Assembly (NCBI GenBank): GCA_037974335.1
Contig: CM075729.1
Span: 125,625,498 to 125,689,497 of the forward strand
Reading direction: 5' to 3'
Length of the DNA: 64,000 nucleotides
From: Prionace glauca
Taxonomy: Eukaryota > Chordata > Chondrichthyes > Carcharhiniformes > Carcharhinidae
A program made the position numbers and the translations under genes. Each line of letters begins with the position of its first letter. Position 1 is the first letter of the stretch. The notes beneath the pieces are model-generated. The model was not told the DNA's origin, did no database searches, and worked only from the letters and a program-made list of their open reading frames with translations. Below are positions 1 through 10,330 of the stretch, piece after piece.

Positions 1-209
1 TTCTCCCCATGGTTGCGTGGGTTTCCTTCGGGTTCTCCGGTTTCCTCCCACATCCCAAAAATGTGCTTTTAGGCTGATTGATTGGGTAACAAATTGTCCC
101 TATATTGGACCTCCCTGATCCTCACACATTAGGCATAGACTAAAATCATGAATAGGTCACTGACCATGGGACGGCGGCGCGGGCTCGTTGGGCCGAAGGG
201 CCTGTTTCC
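1..209 (+). mobile_element. LINE B 3' end (SINE-core-like 3' UTR)
   Basis: This is the last part of the LINE B 3' UTR, cut by the window edge. It is nearly identical to 28231-28450 (+) and to the reverse complement of about 22510-22735. The stretch with the GGTTTCCTCC-type motif resembles the core of the local tRNA-SINEs, so the LINE end and the SINE core share sequence. It runs directly into the heptamer repeat at 210-382. Confidence 0.8.
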
Positions 210-382
210 CGTGCTGTGTTGTTCTTTGTTCTTTGTTCTTTGTTCTTTGTTCTTTGTTCTTTGTTCTTTGTTCTTTGTTCTGTGTTCTTTGTTCTTTGTT
301 CTTTGTTCTTTGTTCTTTGTTCTTTGTTCTCTTTGTTCTCTTTGTTCTTTGTTCTTTGTTCTCTTTGTTCTTTGTTCTTTGT
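210..382 (+). repeat. (TTCTTTG)n microsatellite, LINE B tail expansion
   Basis: About 24 imperfect copies of a 7-bp unit TTCTTTG directly follow the LINE B end. Other LINE B copies in the window end in only one or two units (28441-28461; reverse complement at 22498-22512), so this tail has expanded. The long open frames across it are artefacts of the repeat. Confidence 0.9.
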
Positions 383-1117
383 TTAATCTGATACCAAACG
401 GTGATAAGGGCTGGAAGAAGCCCTTATGTGTCAGAATTGTCAGAATTTCCTGTGGCTTTTTGCTCACATTTATCTGTAAGTAAGCTTGGCTGAGATAAAT
501 TTTGCTGAAATATGGATTCCCAGGTTGACCGCAACTACGCTCAGGGGAGTGGGCAGCAAAACATCTAGCTATTTTCATTGCCGAAGCAAAACAGTCAAAG
601 CGCTCAGTATAGAAGCTTCATGGCTCTACATTTACATCAGAATCCCACGGCTCGAAAATCCCTGCTTTTTTCTGCTATTATATGTTTCCCCTATGCGCAC
701 TTTGCAACGGTGTTTTAGCAGCTACATTGATTTCCACATACACAAGCTTCAGCCTCTCATTTATCGCAGATAGCTGTACAATATGTTTTGCGGGCAAATT
801 ACCGTTAATCACTTCTACCTAGCCCGTTGGTTCTCTTGGGCACATGTTTCACAGGTGAAGGTTTTCTTTTCTAACTTTTATTCAGCTGCTCGCAGTAAAA
901 TTCTTGATCCTGAGTGGCTAGCCAGCATATGTTCCTAGTCCTCATCGCCTGGTTTTATGTTGAATTTTAGAGGTAGGAGACAGGGAGAAGGAAAGTTTGA
1001 AACGACCGAGGTTTATTTACCATGTCTAATCTCTTACATAGCTGTTCCGCTCTCTGTTTCCCGTTCCAGGATGTATGGCGTCACTTCCAAAGAATATATT
1101 CAATCGACAGAGATTCA
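383..1117. other. Unassigned unique sequence
   Basis: No recognisable domain or repeat is seen. A GTAAGT stands at about 475, but no convincing exon precedes it. A purine-rich stretch at about 966-1010 behind an AG has slight similarity to the tail exon at 55636-55688, too weak to call. It would be upstream intron of the gene ending at 2112, if that gene is real. Confidence 0.4.
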
Positions 1118-1429
1118 GTTTAAGTTTAAATTTATTTATTAATGTCACAAGTAGGCTTTCATTAACACTGCAATGGAGTTACTGTGAAAATTCCCTAGTC
1201 ACCACTCTCCAGCGCCTGTTCGGGTACACTGAGAGAAAATTTCGCACAGCCAATGCACCTAGCAAACACGTCTTTCAGACTGTGGGAGGAAACCAAAGCA
1301 CTAGGAGGAAACCCACACAGACACGGGAAGAAGGTGCAGATTCCGCACAGACATTGACCGAACCCACAAATCGAACACCGTCTCGGGTTGTGAGGCAGCA
1401 GTGCTAACAATTGTGCGACCGTGCTGCTC
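1118..1429 (-). mobile_element. tRNA-derived SINE, tail type a
   Basis: Read on the minus strand it has a tRNA-like head (GTTAGCACTGCTGCCTCAC-type), a core with a TTTCCTCCCACAGTC-like block, and a tail resembling GCAGTGTTAATG followed by AATAAATAAA. Similar copies lie at 10789, 15740, 16343, 19918, 21986, 47038 and 55708. It is diverged, so not young. Confidence 0.8.
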
Positions 1430-1995
1430 AGGAACTACAGGCAATAAAAATTAACGCAAATACATGACAATATGGGGAAAACATGAGGTGTGCTTAAAAT
1501 CTGGGAGGCATTGACTGAGAATGGCATGGAGGGAAATTCAGTTGTGTCTTCAAAGATTGGAGATGAAATAGTTCTCAAAAGACGATATATTTGGAGGGTG
1601 ACAATAAAAATTGCGGAACTGTTATTGATTAAGTTGTTCTTGTAGATCCGACATGGACACAATAAGACAAATATGTCCTTCTGTGTTGTAGATATAACGC
1701 CATCAATCAATTCTCAAAGGGGAGAGTAGCCTACGGTCCCCTGGGACTTTGGCGACTTTTATACATTATTTTCATGTCTCAACACAATTACCCCAGACTG
1801 GGCCACTACTGGCGATTTTGAACTCTTTCTCCGTCTGAACTCTACATCTTATCTTTTTTTGCTCACACATGATTTAAATTCCTTTGATATTTTTTCTACC
1901 GTAAGGATGCTGTAAACCTGTGAATTGACGTGGCTAAACTTATGTGAACTGGCAATTAAATCTATTTCTTTTTATTTTATTGCGATGATTATTAG
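1430..1995. other. Unassigned; probable intron before the ITIM exon
   Basis: AT-rich sequence without a recognised repeat. Its 3' end is a T-rich tract (about 1965-1980) followed by ATTATTAG, a usable splice acceptor for the exon at 1996. Confidence 0.4.
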
Positions 1996-2112
1996 GTGCA
2001 CTCTAATCATGGCAGTGATTCCTTACATTACAACAAGGTGAACACCAAAGAGATGAAGGCAAGGAAAGTGAACAGTAACATAGATCATATCGAATACGCC
2101 ACCATCAGCTGA
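1996..2112 (+). CDS. Terminal exon of an ITIM-bearing inhibitory receptor
   Basis: Starting after the acceptor AG at 1994-1995 (phase 0), 38 codons are open to a TGA at 2110-2112. The peptide contains two canonical ITIMs of the form (S/I/V/L)xYxx(I/V/L): LHYNKV (Tyr at exon residue 12) and IEYATI (Tyr at residue 34), with the stop one residue after the second. Such tails recruit SHP-type phosphatases and are typical of inhibitory immunoglobulin-family receptors. A second acceptor CAG lies at 2013-2015 but would need phase 2. No V, transmembrane or other tail exon was found between position 1 and 1995, so the rest of the gene should lie to the left of the window. Similar patches occur in the last exon of the gene at 42550-58694, which suggests a tandem family. 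The exon is too short to assign a named receptor. Confidence 0.6.
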   Translation: MHSNHGSDSLHYNKVNTKEMKARKVNSNIDHIEYATIS

Positions 2113-3043
2113 AGCTGTGGGAAGAAACTTGAAATGCTGCAATTTTCAGATCTTCCACAAACCCCGCCTCGCACTGAGCCGTATCTAGCATACTGATTAC
2201 CTTATTCTCTATTTCACTGTCGATAATTAGACGTGTTCAATGTTGACTGTGAACATGTGTGAATATGCAGCTATTCCTAAATTCCCAATTGTTTAATATA
2301 TCAACATTGAAATTATTCAACTTGTAGAAAGGCTGTGCCTCTTCAAGAATCCGATCTTCGTTCTCATGATCACATTGTACATTTTACCAGCACTGGGAAA
2401 CAGAACAAGGAAGCAAAGGAAATCACTACTCGTAGAAAATGTATAAATCAATCAGTGAAAATATCATTACGTGAATATTCCTGCTAATTTCACGAGAAAG
2501 ATTATTTGCTGTCTCCCTTGGTGTCTGATTCAAGTGATCTTCCCAATGTGATTTCATTATTGACAACAAAGAGCAATCTAAGTATTTTCCCAAAATGTAA
2601 TTATATGAGTACAGTTAACTGCTTTTAAGTACTTAGTCATCTTAACTCTGTGTTGCACATCATAGTATTCCATTAAATTTGTAAGAAATCCTGCAATTCT
2701 GTGCTTGATATTTTCTCAGATTCAATGTCTCGAGTCACGCATGTAAGGGGACATAGGGCTCAGTATGATTTGGAGTAAATCGTTTCCTATACTATATCAA
2801 AGGGAAAAAAGGGAAATTAGTCTATATTATAAACCTTGGGGCCTGTCCGATAATGAATACAATCATTTTATATTTTTATATCATTCTGTAAATCTGTAGT
2901 TCCATTGCATGCACCTGACTCGGCCCCATATTCGTTAATAGCCACTGGTATTCAAACTATCAGTCCATTTCAAATTGTTTTCAATGAATTATATTTTATG
3001 AGAGGCTTTTTGATATACTATAATATCATGAGCTCCATGAATG
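2113..3043. other. Probable 3' UTR and intergenic AT-rich DNA
   Basis: Follows the ITIM exon stop. An ATTAAA at 2672-2677 could serve as a polyadenylation signal. No repeat or coding signal recognised. Confidence 0.35.
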
Positions 3044-3103
3044 ATAGAGTGGACTAGTTGAGTTGAATAGCCTATTTCTACTCCTACGGTCTTATGGTCT
3101 TAC
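3044..3103 (+). mobile_element. LINE 3'-terminal fragment
   Basis: A short piece of the typical CR1-like end (TAGCCTATTTCTACTCCTA then CTTATGGTCTTA). Only the last about 60 bp remain. The following 3104-3515 shows nothing recognisable. Confidence 0.55.
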
Positions 3104-3515
3104 TACACCGGTTATTGCATGAAATACTTCACAACCTCTCTTCTGAATTATCTAGATCGGTTTTCAAGTTACCTCCCCTTTTCTTTCATACCCTGAATAG
3201 TGTAAACATTTTCTTTCAAGCCAGACGAAGAAATCCTGTTAAAATCATTAAAGAAACACATTCAAGTCCATTCATGAATTTCTATTTTCCAAAGAATACA
3301 AACTAAATTTATTCGATCTCTCCTTAGAACCAACCCTTGGAACTTTCCTAAAATTCAGCTGCTGTTCTGTCCCTCATCCATCTCTCTGGTAACTATAGAC
3401 CTGACTATTGAAGATATTACTGGAATGGTGAGTTGGGAAGAATGGTGGCAAATAAGTCAAACAAGACAAAAGGATTGCACAATCAATCGGCGAATATTGA
3501 GGAAGTGAGTGACGT

Positions 3516-3946
3516 TGGAGTAAATGTCTCAGACTCCTGATGGTAGCAGGTCAGAATGATAATGTGGTTATGAAGGCATATGAAAGCCTGACCTTTATTA
3601 GCCAAGGTAAGGGATATAAGAACAGAAAGATTTCTGCTACAACACTATAAGCCATTAGTTGAAACCAATAGTATAAACCAACCTTCTTCCATCGGCAAGA
3701 AGATACAGAATTCTGAGGTCCCGTACCAATCAACTCGAGAGCAGTTTCTACCTTGCTCCATCAGACTTTTGAACGGACCTACCTTGCATTATGTTGATCT
3801 TTCTCTACATCCTAGCTCTGACTGTAACACTATTTTATGCACTCTCTCTTTGCCTTCTCTATGAACGGGATGGATTGTTTGTATAGCGCACAAGAAACAA
3901 TAGTTTTCACAGTTTACGAGTACATGTAACAATAATAAATCAAATC
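3516..3946 (+). mobile_element. L2/CR1-like LINE 3' fragment
   Basis: The first 270 bp encode a decayed LINE RT C-terminus (compare LLPSGKRY in the related minus-strand copy at 55346-55576). The remainder is a 3' UTR ending in ATAATAAATCAAATCA. 3516-3785 is duplicated at 4734-5002. Confidence 0.65.
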
Positions 3947-4019
3947 ACCGCTTCTGTTATTGTATGCAACACTGACGACCTCATTAGATAAAGAATTCAA
4001 TTGCACAGAAGACCTTACA

Positions 4020-4446
4020 GGCGAGCTTTCCGAGGATGTTGCCAGGGCCGGAAGATTGTAGCTATGAGGAAAGATTGGCTGGACTGGGGTTATTCCCAAT
4101 GGAATAGAGGAGGGGTGAGGGGAAACTTGATTAGGATTAGAAATTGGTGAGCGGCCAGGTAGAGTGGATGCTTACTTTAACAGAGGGTTCAGCAACCATG
4201 AGGCATAGAAGTGAGGTTGGAGAGGCAGTGATGGAATAATTATTCACCCAAAGGTCTGCCTGAAAGGGTTGTAGAGGAAAAAAAACGCTTCAATAAATCC
4301 AGAGTGACTGGATATTCGCCTCAAGCGCAATAACCTGCAGAGCTACGGGCCGAATGCTGGAAAGTGGGATCAGGCTGGATGGCCCGTTTTTCAGCTGGCG
4401 CTCACAGCGGGCCAGTGTGGCCGTAAATTCTCTATGGTTCTATTGT
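4020..4446 (+). mobile_element. CR1-like LINE C-terminal/3' UTR fragment
   Basis: Contains GATGTTGCCAGGGCCGG and AGCTATGAGGAAAGATTGGC, matching the MLPG...SYEERL block of CR1-clade reverse transcriptase C-termini, then a 3' UTR ending near TTCTATGGTTCTATTG. Decayed, no long ORF. Confidence 0.65.
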
Positions 4447-4733
4447 TGTTTATCCCATATTTCCCTTTTGAGGGAACGTACCTTAATCGTGTCGGAAGAA
4501 TCTCTTCTATGAAGGTAACTCACTGCCCCTTCATTGTCAACTATTTTTTTCCTACCAACCTTTGGCTTCATTTTATTTGGCCCGGATCCATTCATACGCC
4601 ATTCAAGTTGTGTTTCACCCCATTAATTATTCTTATTCTGGATCGTTTGTCATTTTCCAAAGTCATTCTAAACCTTATTATGCAATTATAGCTATCCCTA
4701 AATGTTCTCCCAGCGATACTTCACCTACATGAC

Positions 4734-5002
4734 TGGAGTAAATGTCTCAGACTCCTGATGGTAGCAGGTCAGACTGATAATGTGGTTATGAAGGCATATG
4801 AAAGCCTGACCTTTATTAGCCAAGGTAGGGGATATAAGAACAGAAAGATTTCTGCTACAACACTATAAGCCATTCGTTAAACCAATAGTATAAACCAACC
4901 TTCTTCCATCGGGAAGAAGATACAGAATTCTGAGGTCGCGTACCAATCAACTCGAGAGCAGTTTCTACCTTGCTCCATCAGATTTTTGAACGGACCTACC
5001 TT
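4734..5002 (+). repeat. Direct duplicate of 3516-3785
   Basis: Nearly identical 269-bp copy of the LINE fragment at 3516-3785, same orientation, 1.2 kb away. The 3' UTR that follows the first copy is absent here; a minus-strand LINE endonuclease fragment starts at once. The intervening 4447-4733 shows nothing recognisable. Confidence 0.85.
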
Positions 5003-5320
5003 ACTCCCGATAATTTGGTCCAGCAATGTCTCATTTCTCGTTAGAATAGACTGTTGTCGGAAAATCTCCTCAACATATCCTACGTTCTCTGACCCCTCTC
5101 CACCATTTACACTACCGCTGTGCAAACAGGCAATCAGATAATTAATTATATCTGCTCTATAACTTTTGCACCACATTGTAACTCCCTTGATGATTTAAAC
5201 ATTTCTACATTTCTATATTCTTCACACTTTCTGGTGGTCCACGGAGTGATCAATGCAATGTCACCTTTTTTATGTCCTAGCTGTTGCCAAATCAATTTTG
5301 TTCTTGGCCCATCTGAAGTA
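5003..5320 (-). mobile_element. Decayed CR1-like endonuclease fragment
   Basis: Minus-strand translation gives RQQSILTRNETLLDQIIGSK, resembling the 'FLEQ.V..PTRE..ILD.VL' block of CR1-clade apurinic endonucleases (compare ORF2 of the intact LINE A copy). Truncated at both sides. Confidence 0.6.
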
Positions 5321-5800
5321 TTGGGTGGGATTGACCAGGTGAGATCGCAAATTTCCGCTTGAGGTCAACATGGATTTTCGCTGCCAGACCTTCGCACGCT
5401 TCGATTCCATGGCTAGAGTTCCGGTCGATGATTGTCTTTCTCCAGGACTGCAATGTCCCATTTAATCAAATCCACCAGGATGACCCTTTTCCTTCCTTTC
5501 CTAACTTTCCTGTAATCAGTAATATTAAGTATATTGCCCTGCCTGGAATCTGCAAATTGGCTGTGGTACCTTCAATTCCTGCATCAAAGTGATTAATATA
5601 GATTGCATATATTGGGGCCCAAGGAACGAACCCTGTGGCAGTCCATTAATTGCTCCTTGCCAAACAGAAGAGGAACCATTTATCCTGACTCTCTGCTTTC
5701 TGTTGGTTACGCAACCCTCTATCCAAACTAATAAATCATCCGTAGACCCACGTGAATTATTCATGTGAATTTAGCTTTTGTGTGGCACCATCTCAAGTGT
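5321..5800 (-). mobile_element. Decayed CR1-like reverse transcriptase fragment
   Basis: Minus-strand translation contains GLPQGSFLGPQ, the degenerate form of the [12 protein letters not shown] motif, preceded by VTNRKQRVRINGSSS. Old and interrupted. Confidence 0.6.
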
Positions 5801-6069
5801 CAAGTCTCAAGTGACGTTCCGCTCTGCAAGATCACCATTACGCTCCTGCTTGTTTGGAATGTTTTACCCACCTCTAGGAAAGCCGGTCACCAAAATCAAA
5901 TAGAAACAAAGCAGGAAACCTGGGCCTCCTATTTTCGGAATGAGTTGCAGGAGCAACGTTAAGCTCACCAGCCCAGCGGGAGATCCACAGGATCGCCGGT
6001 TTGCACCATACCCCCTCCCCCACCGCACTCTGCGACCAATCACTTCAAAGGAGGGTGAAATTTGGGGAG

Positions 6070-6389
6070 GCGATGGTTGAGTGGCATTATCGTAAGACGA
6101 GTAAGCCAAAAGCTTAGCTAATGTTCCGAGGACGCAGGCTCGAATCCCGCCATGGCAGATGGTGGAATTTGAATTCAACATAAAAAAAATCTGGAATTAA
6201 GAATCTACTGAAGATCATTGTCGGGGAAAACCGCATCTGGTTCACTAATGTCCTTTAAGGAAGGAAATGGTCTATATTTGACTCCAAAGCCACACCAATG
6301 GCTGTCAGATGCCCTCCAAGAGCAACAACGCATCGGTAATAACTGCTGGCCAGCCAGCGACGCCTAAATCCCGTGAATGATTTAAAAAA
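6070..6389 (+). mobile_element. tRNA-derived SINE, type 2
   Basis: The head carries a pol III box A-like TGGTTGAGTGG (about 6072) and a box B-like GGCTCGAATCC. A core with TGGAATTAAGAATCTACTG follows, then a tail with AATGGCTGT...CTGGCCAGCCAGCGACG and an A-rich end. Similar copies: 42682-43325 (split), 49650-49980, 50380-50745 (-), 62890-63090 (-). Confidence 0.75.
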
Positions 6390-6492
6390 AAGTGACTCCA
6401 GGGCCACGGCAATGTGGTTGATCCTCAACTGCCTCCAAGGGATATTTGGGATGGGCCAGCCGGCGACGCGCCATGTCCCACGAATGAACAAC
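6390..6492 (+). mobile_element. Extra tail copy of type 2 SINE
   Basis: A second copy of the SINE 2 tail (GACTCCAGGGCCACGGCAAT ... GCCAGCCGGCGACG) follows immediately, so the tail is present twice in tandem. Confidence 0.6.
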
Positions 6493-7628
6493 AAAGTAGG
6501 ACATGGCCGTGATCGAGAATCAAATCTAGCTAGTTTTATTATAACGAGTGTGAGCTTCAAGCTGTCCCAAGTTTCTCTATTAACGCTTACTGTCGTTATT
6601 AACTGTTGTCTTCCAGGGTTTATGGTCGCACACTTCTTGGAGGAGGCTCCTGATTTTATATTCCATCCTTTTTTTACTGTATATTCTGTTGCTAAACTTG
6701 GTTTACACCAATTATTGGGGCGTTACACTTCTCAAAGTGTAGCTTGTTTTAGTGCAGTTCCACCGAGCAAATGGCCCATATTTCTTCAAAATCGTGGGGT
6801 GCGTGTAGCAAAAGAGAAACATTTAATGGAACGCAATGATTGATAGCCTTTTGCGCCATTGCTCTATTCCAATACCCCCGATATTTTGCCGACAGAGGTG
6901 AATAATAACTAAAATTCACGCATAAATTGAACTGGATTGTATTCCCATCTGATTTTGTCATCTTTTCTTTGACGTGATAGATCTGGGATTGAGAGACTTT
7001 TATTAAATATGAAGGTCAAGGCGTGTGCAGCTAAGACGGCGACAATTGTCAGATCAGCCCTGATCTAGCTGGACGTTGAGGGCTGAGTGGCCTACTCCTG
7101 TTCCCAGTTTCATTTTAATAGCGTTGGCAATTTAACCTCTTGCTCATGTTCAGAATCAGGCATATTCTATGAGGCGCAGGTTACAATTGCTTGCTGCCTG
7201 TGCTAACAGGCCCTATCCGCATGCTGGGAATAGCGCCGCCCACTGCATCTGGTTGCATGTCTTTCTCCAAGCAGATTTGAGATCTGTCCCAAATTGGCGA
7301 ATGGAGCCAATATCTAGGTCAGTTCTACCAAGCTGGCTTTTCTGATGCCTTGAGGCTTGAGAATCCAGCATCCTAAAATTCCTATAATTGAACATTATCT
7401 GGCCGAATTTCACATCGATTGAGGTCAATGGATTCAAAGAATCTCGAGTCATGTAATGTGAAAGCAGCATTACGTTACTACTAATCCGAACGAAGAATTG
7501 GGTGGTGGCCATTTAGATGCATTGAATCATCGCTTAAAGTGGAGGAGACCAATCAGTAATTCTACTCCTGGAGACTGTTTTGCCATTCATTTTGAACATT
7601 GCTGGTCATGAAACTTAATAGCCTCATC
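6493..7628. other. Mostly unassigned; small LINE tail remnant
   Basis: Nothing recognisable except about 7044-7115, a decayed LINE A-like end (GATCAGCCCTGATCTAGCTGG ... GGCCTACTCCTGTTCC). Confidence 0.4.
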
Positions 7629-9802
7629 CTGGGGGAACGCGTTGGAAGGTAGGTCTGCTGAGGAGCAGTGGAGGATCTTTAAGGAGATCTTTCTTGGTGC
7701 TCAGCAGAAATTTATTCCGATGGTTAAAAAGGACAGTAGGAGGAGAGGTAATAAGCCGTGGATAACGAAGGAGGTGAAGGAAAGTGTTAAATTAAAAGCG
7801 GAGGAGTTTAGAGTAGCTAAGAACAGTGGGCGAGAAGAGGATTGGGAAAGGTTTAAATGTCAACAAAGATTGACAAAGAAATTGATAAAGGAGGGTAGGA
7901 AAAGCTATGAGGCTGGGCTAGCACTTAATATAAAAAAGGATAGCAAGAGTTTTTATAAATATATAAAAAGGAAGAGGCTGGCTAGGGTAAACGTTGGTCC
8001 TTTAGAGGATGAGAAAGGGGAGCTAGTGGTAGGGGATAGGGATATGGCTAAGGTCTTGAATAACTTCTTTGTTTCTGTCTTCACGGAGGAGGACGTGAAT
8101 AATTTGCCGGGTGTTAGCGATGGAAAGGTGGTAGGAATGGAGGGTCTTAATGACATTACTGTTACTAGAGAGGTGGTGCTCGACAGACTGGAGGGGCTGA
8201 TTGTGGACAAGTCCCCAGGACCGGATGGAATGCATCCGAGGGTTCTGAAAGAAATGGCGGAGGTGATAGTGGATGCCTTGGTGGTTATTTTCCAGACGTC
8301 GCTGGATTCCGGGGAAGTGCCGGAAGATTGGAAAACGGCTAATGTTACGCCGTTGTTTAAGAAGGGTGCCAGGCAAAAGGCGGGGAATTATAGGCCGGTT
8401 AGTTTAACGTCTGTGGTAGGTAAAATGTTAGAAACCGTCATTAAGGAGGAAATAGCGAGGCATCTTGAGGGGAATTGCTTGATAGGGCGGACGCAACACG
8501 GTTTCATTAAAGGGAAGTCGTGTCTGACAAATTTACTGGAGTTCTATGAAGATGTGTCTAGGGCAGTGGATGGAGGAGAGCCGGTGGATGTGGTCTTTCT
8601 GGATTTTCAGAAGGCGTTTGACAAGGTACCTCACAAGAGGTTATTGCAGAAGGTCAGGGGACATGGAGTTGGGGATAGGGTGTTAGCGTGGATAGAGGAT
8701 TGGTTGTCAAATAGGAGGCAGAGAGTGGGGGTCAATGGATGCTATTCGGATTGGCGGTTGGTGACTAGTGGGGTGCCCCAGGGGTCGGTGCTGGGGCCTC
8801 AGCTATTTACCATTTATATAGATGATCTGGAGGAGGGAACCGAGTGCAGGGTGTCGAAATTTGCTGATGACACCAAGATTGGGGGAAAGGCAAATTGTGC
8901 GGAGGTTGTGGAGAGTCTGCAGAAGGATCTAGATAGGCTGGGCGAATGGGCCAGGAAATGGCAAATGGAATTTAATGTTGGCAAGTGTGAGGTGGTCCAC
9001 TTTGGTAGGAGGAATGGTAGGAAGGACTATTACTTACGGGGCGAAAAACTGCAGCAGGCGACGGTGCAGAGGGACCTCGGGGTCCTTGTGCATGAGTCGC
9101 AAAAACCCAGCTTGCAGGTGCAGCAGGTGGTCAGGAAGGCGAATGGGATGCTGGCCTTCATAGCGAAGGGGATTGAATATAAAAGTAGGGAGGTCTTGCT
9201 GCAGCTGTATAGGGCATTGGTGAGGCCGCAGCTGGAGTACTGTGTGCAGTTTTGGGCGCCGCACCTGCGCAAGTATGTTTTGGCCCTGGAGGGAGTGCAG
9301 AGGAGGTTTACTCGGCTGATACCGGAGTTGAGGGGATTGAGCTATGAGGAGAGGCTGAATAAACTAGGCTTGTACTCGTTAGAGTTTAGAAGAATGAGGG
9401 GAGATCTCATTGAGACGTATAAGATGATGAATGGGATGGATAGGATAGAGGTGGAGAGACTGTTCCCGCTCAAAAAAGACAGTAGGACTAGGGGGCACAG
9501 CCTCAAGATAAAGGGGGGGGGGCGGTTTAGAACAGAGTTGAGGAGGAACTTCTTCACTCAAAGGGTGGTGAATCTCTGGAATTCTCTGCCCGTTGAAGTG
9601 GTGGAGGCTGCCTCGCTAAATATTTTTAAGAAACGGGTTGATGGGTTTTTGATAAGAGAAGGGATTAAGGGTTATGGGGAGAGGGCGGGAAGGTGGAGCT
9701 GAGTCACGACAGATCAGCCATGATCTTATTGAATGGCGGGGCAGGCTCGAAGGGCCAGATGGCCTACTCCTGCTCCTATTTCTTATGTTCTTATGTTCTT
9801 AT
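7629..9802 (+). mobile_element. LINE A copy 1, 5'-truncated CR1-clade LINE
   Basis: Aligns with the 3' half of the full-length LINE A at 34698-39237. The 5' end is truncated inside ORF2, ahead of the RT, so ORF1 and the endonuclease are missing. The 3' end is the family's terminal octamer repeat (TTATGTTC, about three units). Very high similarity to the other LINE A copies suggests recent insertion. Confidence 0.92.
7642..9702 (+). CDS. LINE A ORF2 fragment: reverse transcriptase
   Basis: 686 codons open to TGA at the end of the LINE, without a genuine start because the element is truncated (first codon TTG). It holds a complete CR1-type RT domain: [52 protein letters not shown], and the catalytic FADDTK, then the C-terminal region with LEYCVQFWAPHLRK. 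Relative to the full-length copy it has one extra Gly in a G run near residue 630. It could encode RT but not a complete retrotransposition machine, since the endonuclease is absent. Confidence 0.85.
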   Translation: MEGRSAEEQWRIFKEIFLGAQQKFIPMVKKDSRRRGNKPWITKEVKESVKLKAEEFRVAKNSGREEDWERFKCQQRLTKKLIKEGRKSYEAGLALNIKKDSKSFYKYIKRKRLARVNVGPLEDEKGELVVGDRDMAKVLNNFFVSVFTEEDVNNLPGVSDGKVVGMEGLNDITVTREVVLDRLEGLIVDKSPGPDGMHPRVLKEMAEVIVDALVVIFQTSLDSGEVPEDWKTANVTPLFKKGARQKAGNYRPVSLTSVVGKMLETVIKEEIARHLEGNCLIGRTQHGFIKGKSCLTNLLEFYEDVSRAVDGGEPVDVVFLDFQKAFDKVPHKRLLQKVRGHGVGDRVLAWIEDWLSNRRQRVGVNGCYSDWRLVTSGVPQGSVLGPQLFTIYIDDLEEGTECRVSKFADDTKIGGKANCAEVVESLQKDLDRLGEWARKWQMEFNVGKCEVVHFGRRNGRKDYYLRGEKLQQATVQRDLGVLVHESQKPSLQVQQVVRKANGMLAFIAKGIEYKSREVLLQLYRALVRPQLEYCVQFWAPHLRKYVLALEGVQRRFTRLIPELRGLSYEERLNKLGLYSLEFRRMRGDLIETYKMMNGMDRIEVERLFPLKKDSRTRGHSLKIKGGGRFRTELRRNFFTQRVVNLWNSLPVEVVEAASLNIFKKRVDGFLIREGIKGYGERAGRWS

Positions 9803-9959
9803 CTTCCCTCCACAAATTTTGATTCCCTTTGCCCTCTGCTACATCTGACTGCTTCTCGAAAACATGTGAATATTTTGGCCTCTACTTGCTGTGTCCGTGA
9901 ATTCTACTGGTTGGCCACTTTCTGAGTGAAGAAATTTCTTCCCATCTCTGTCGGTTCCA

Positions 9960-10330
9960 ACAACTCAGTATGTTTCCAAGTCAGGATGGAGGAGAACTTG
10001 CAGGGGTGGTATTGCAAATAATCAAAAACAGAAAATGCTGGAAAATCTCAGCACGTCTGATAGCATCTGAAGGGAGAGAATAGAGCCAATGTTTCGAGTT
10101 TAGAGGCCCTTCATCAGAGTGTTCCCAAGTGACTACTGCCTTTATCCTTCAAGATGGAAATGGTCGTGGGTTTGTAAGGTGCTGTCTAAGGATCTTTGGT
10201 GAATTTTTGCAGTGCATCTTGTAGAGAGTATACACAGCTGCGATGCTGGAAGGAATGAATGTTTGTGGATGTGGTGCCAATAAAGCGGGGCTGCTCTGTC
10301 AGGAATGGCGCAAGCTTCTTGCGTATCAGT
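9960..10330 (-). mobile_element. LINE G fragment interrupted by a short repeat
   Basis: 9960-10012 and about 10125-10330 match one LINE also present at 45060-45680 and 58970-59105 (TTTCCAAGTCAGGATGG; GTGCATCTTGTAGA). 10013-10124 is an inserted dispersed repeat (GAAAATGCTGGAAAATCTCAG) related to 44077-44248. Strand is inferred from the minus-strand reading frame in the 45-kb copy. Confidence 0.6.

Noticed and set aside
129-578. Long frames on both strands across the start of the window
   Set aside because: They run through the TTCTTTG microsatellite and give monotonous repeats such as FFVLCSL and KNKEQRT; not genes.
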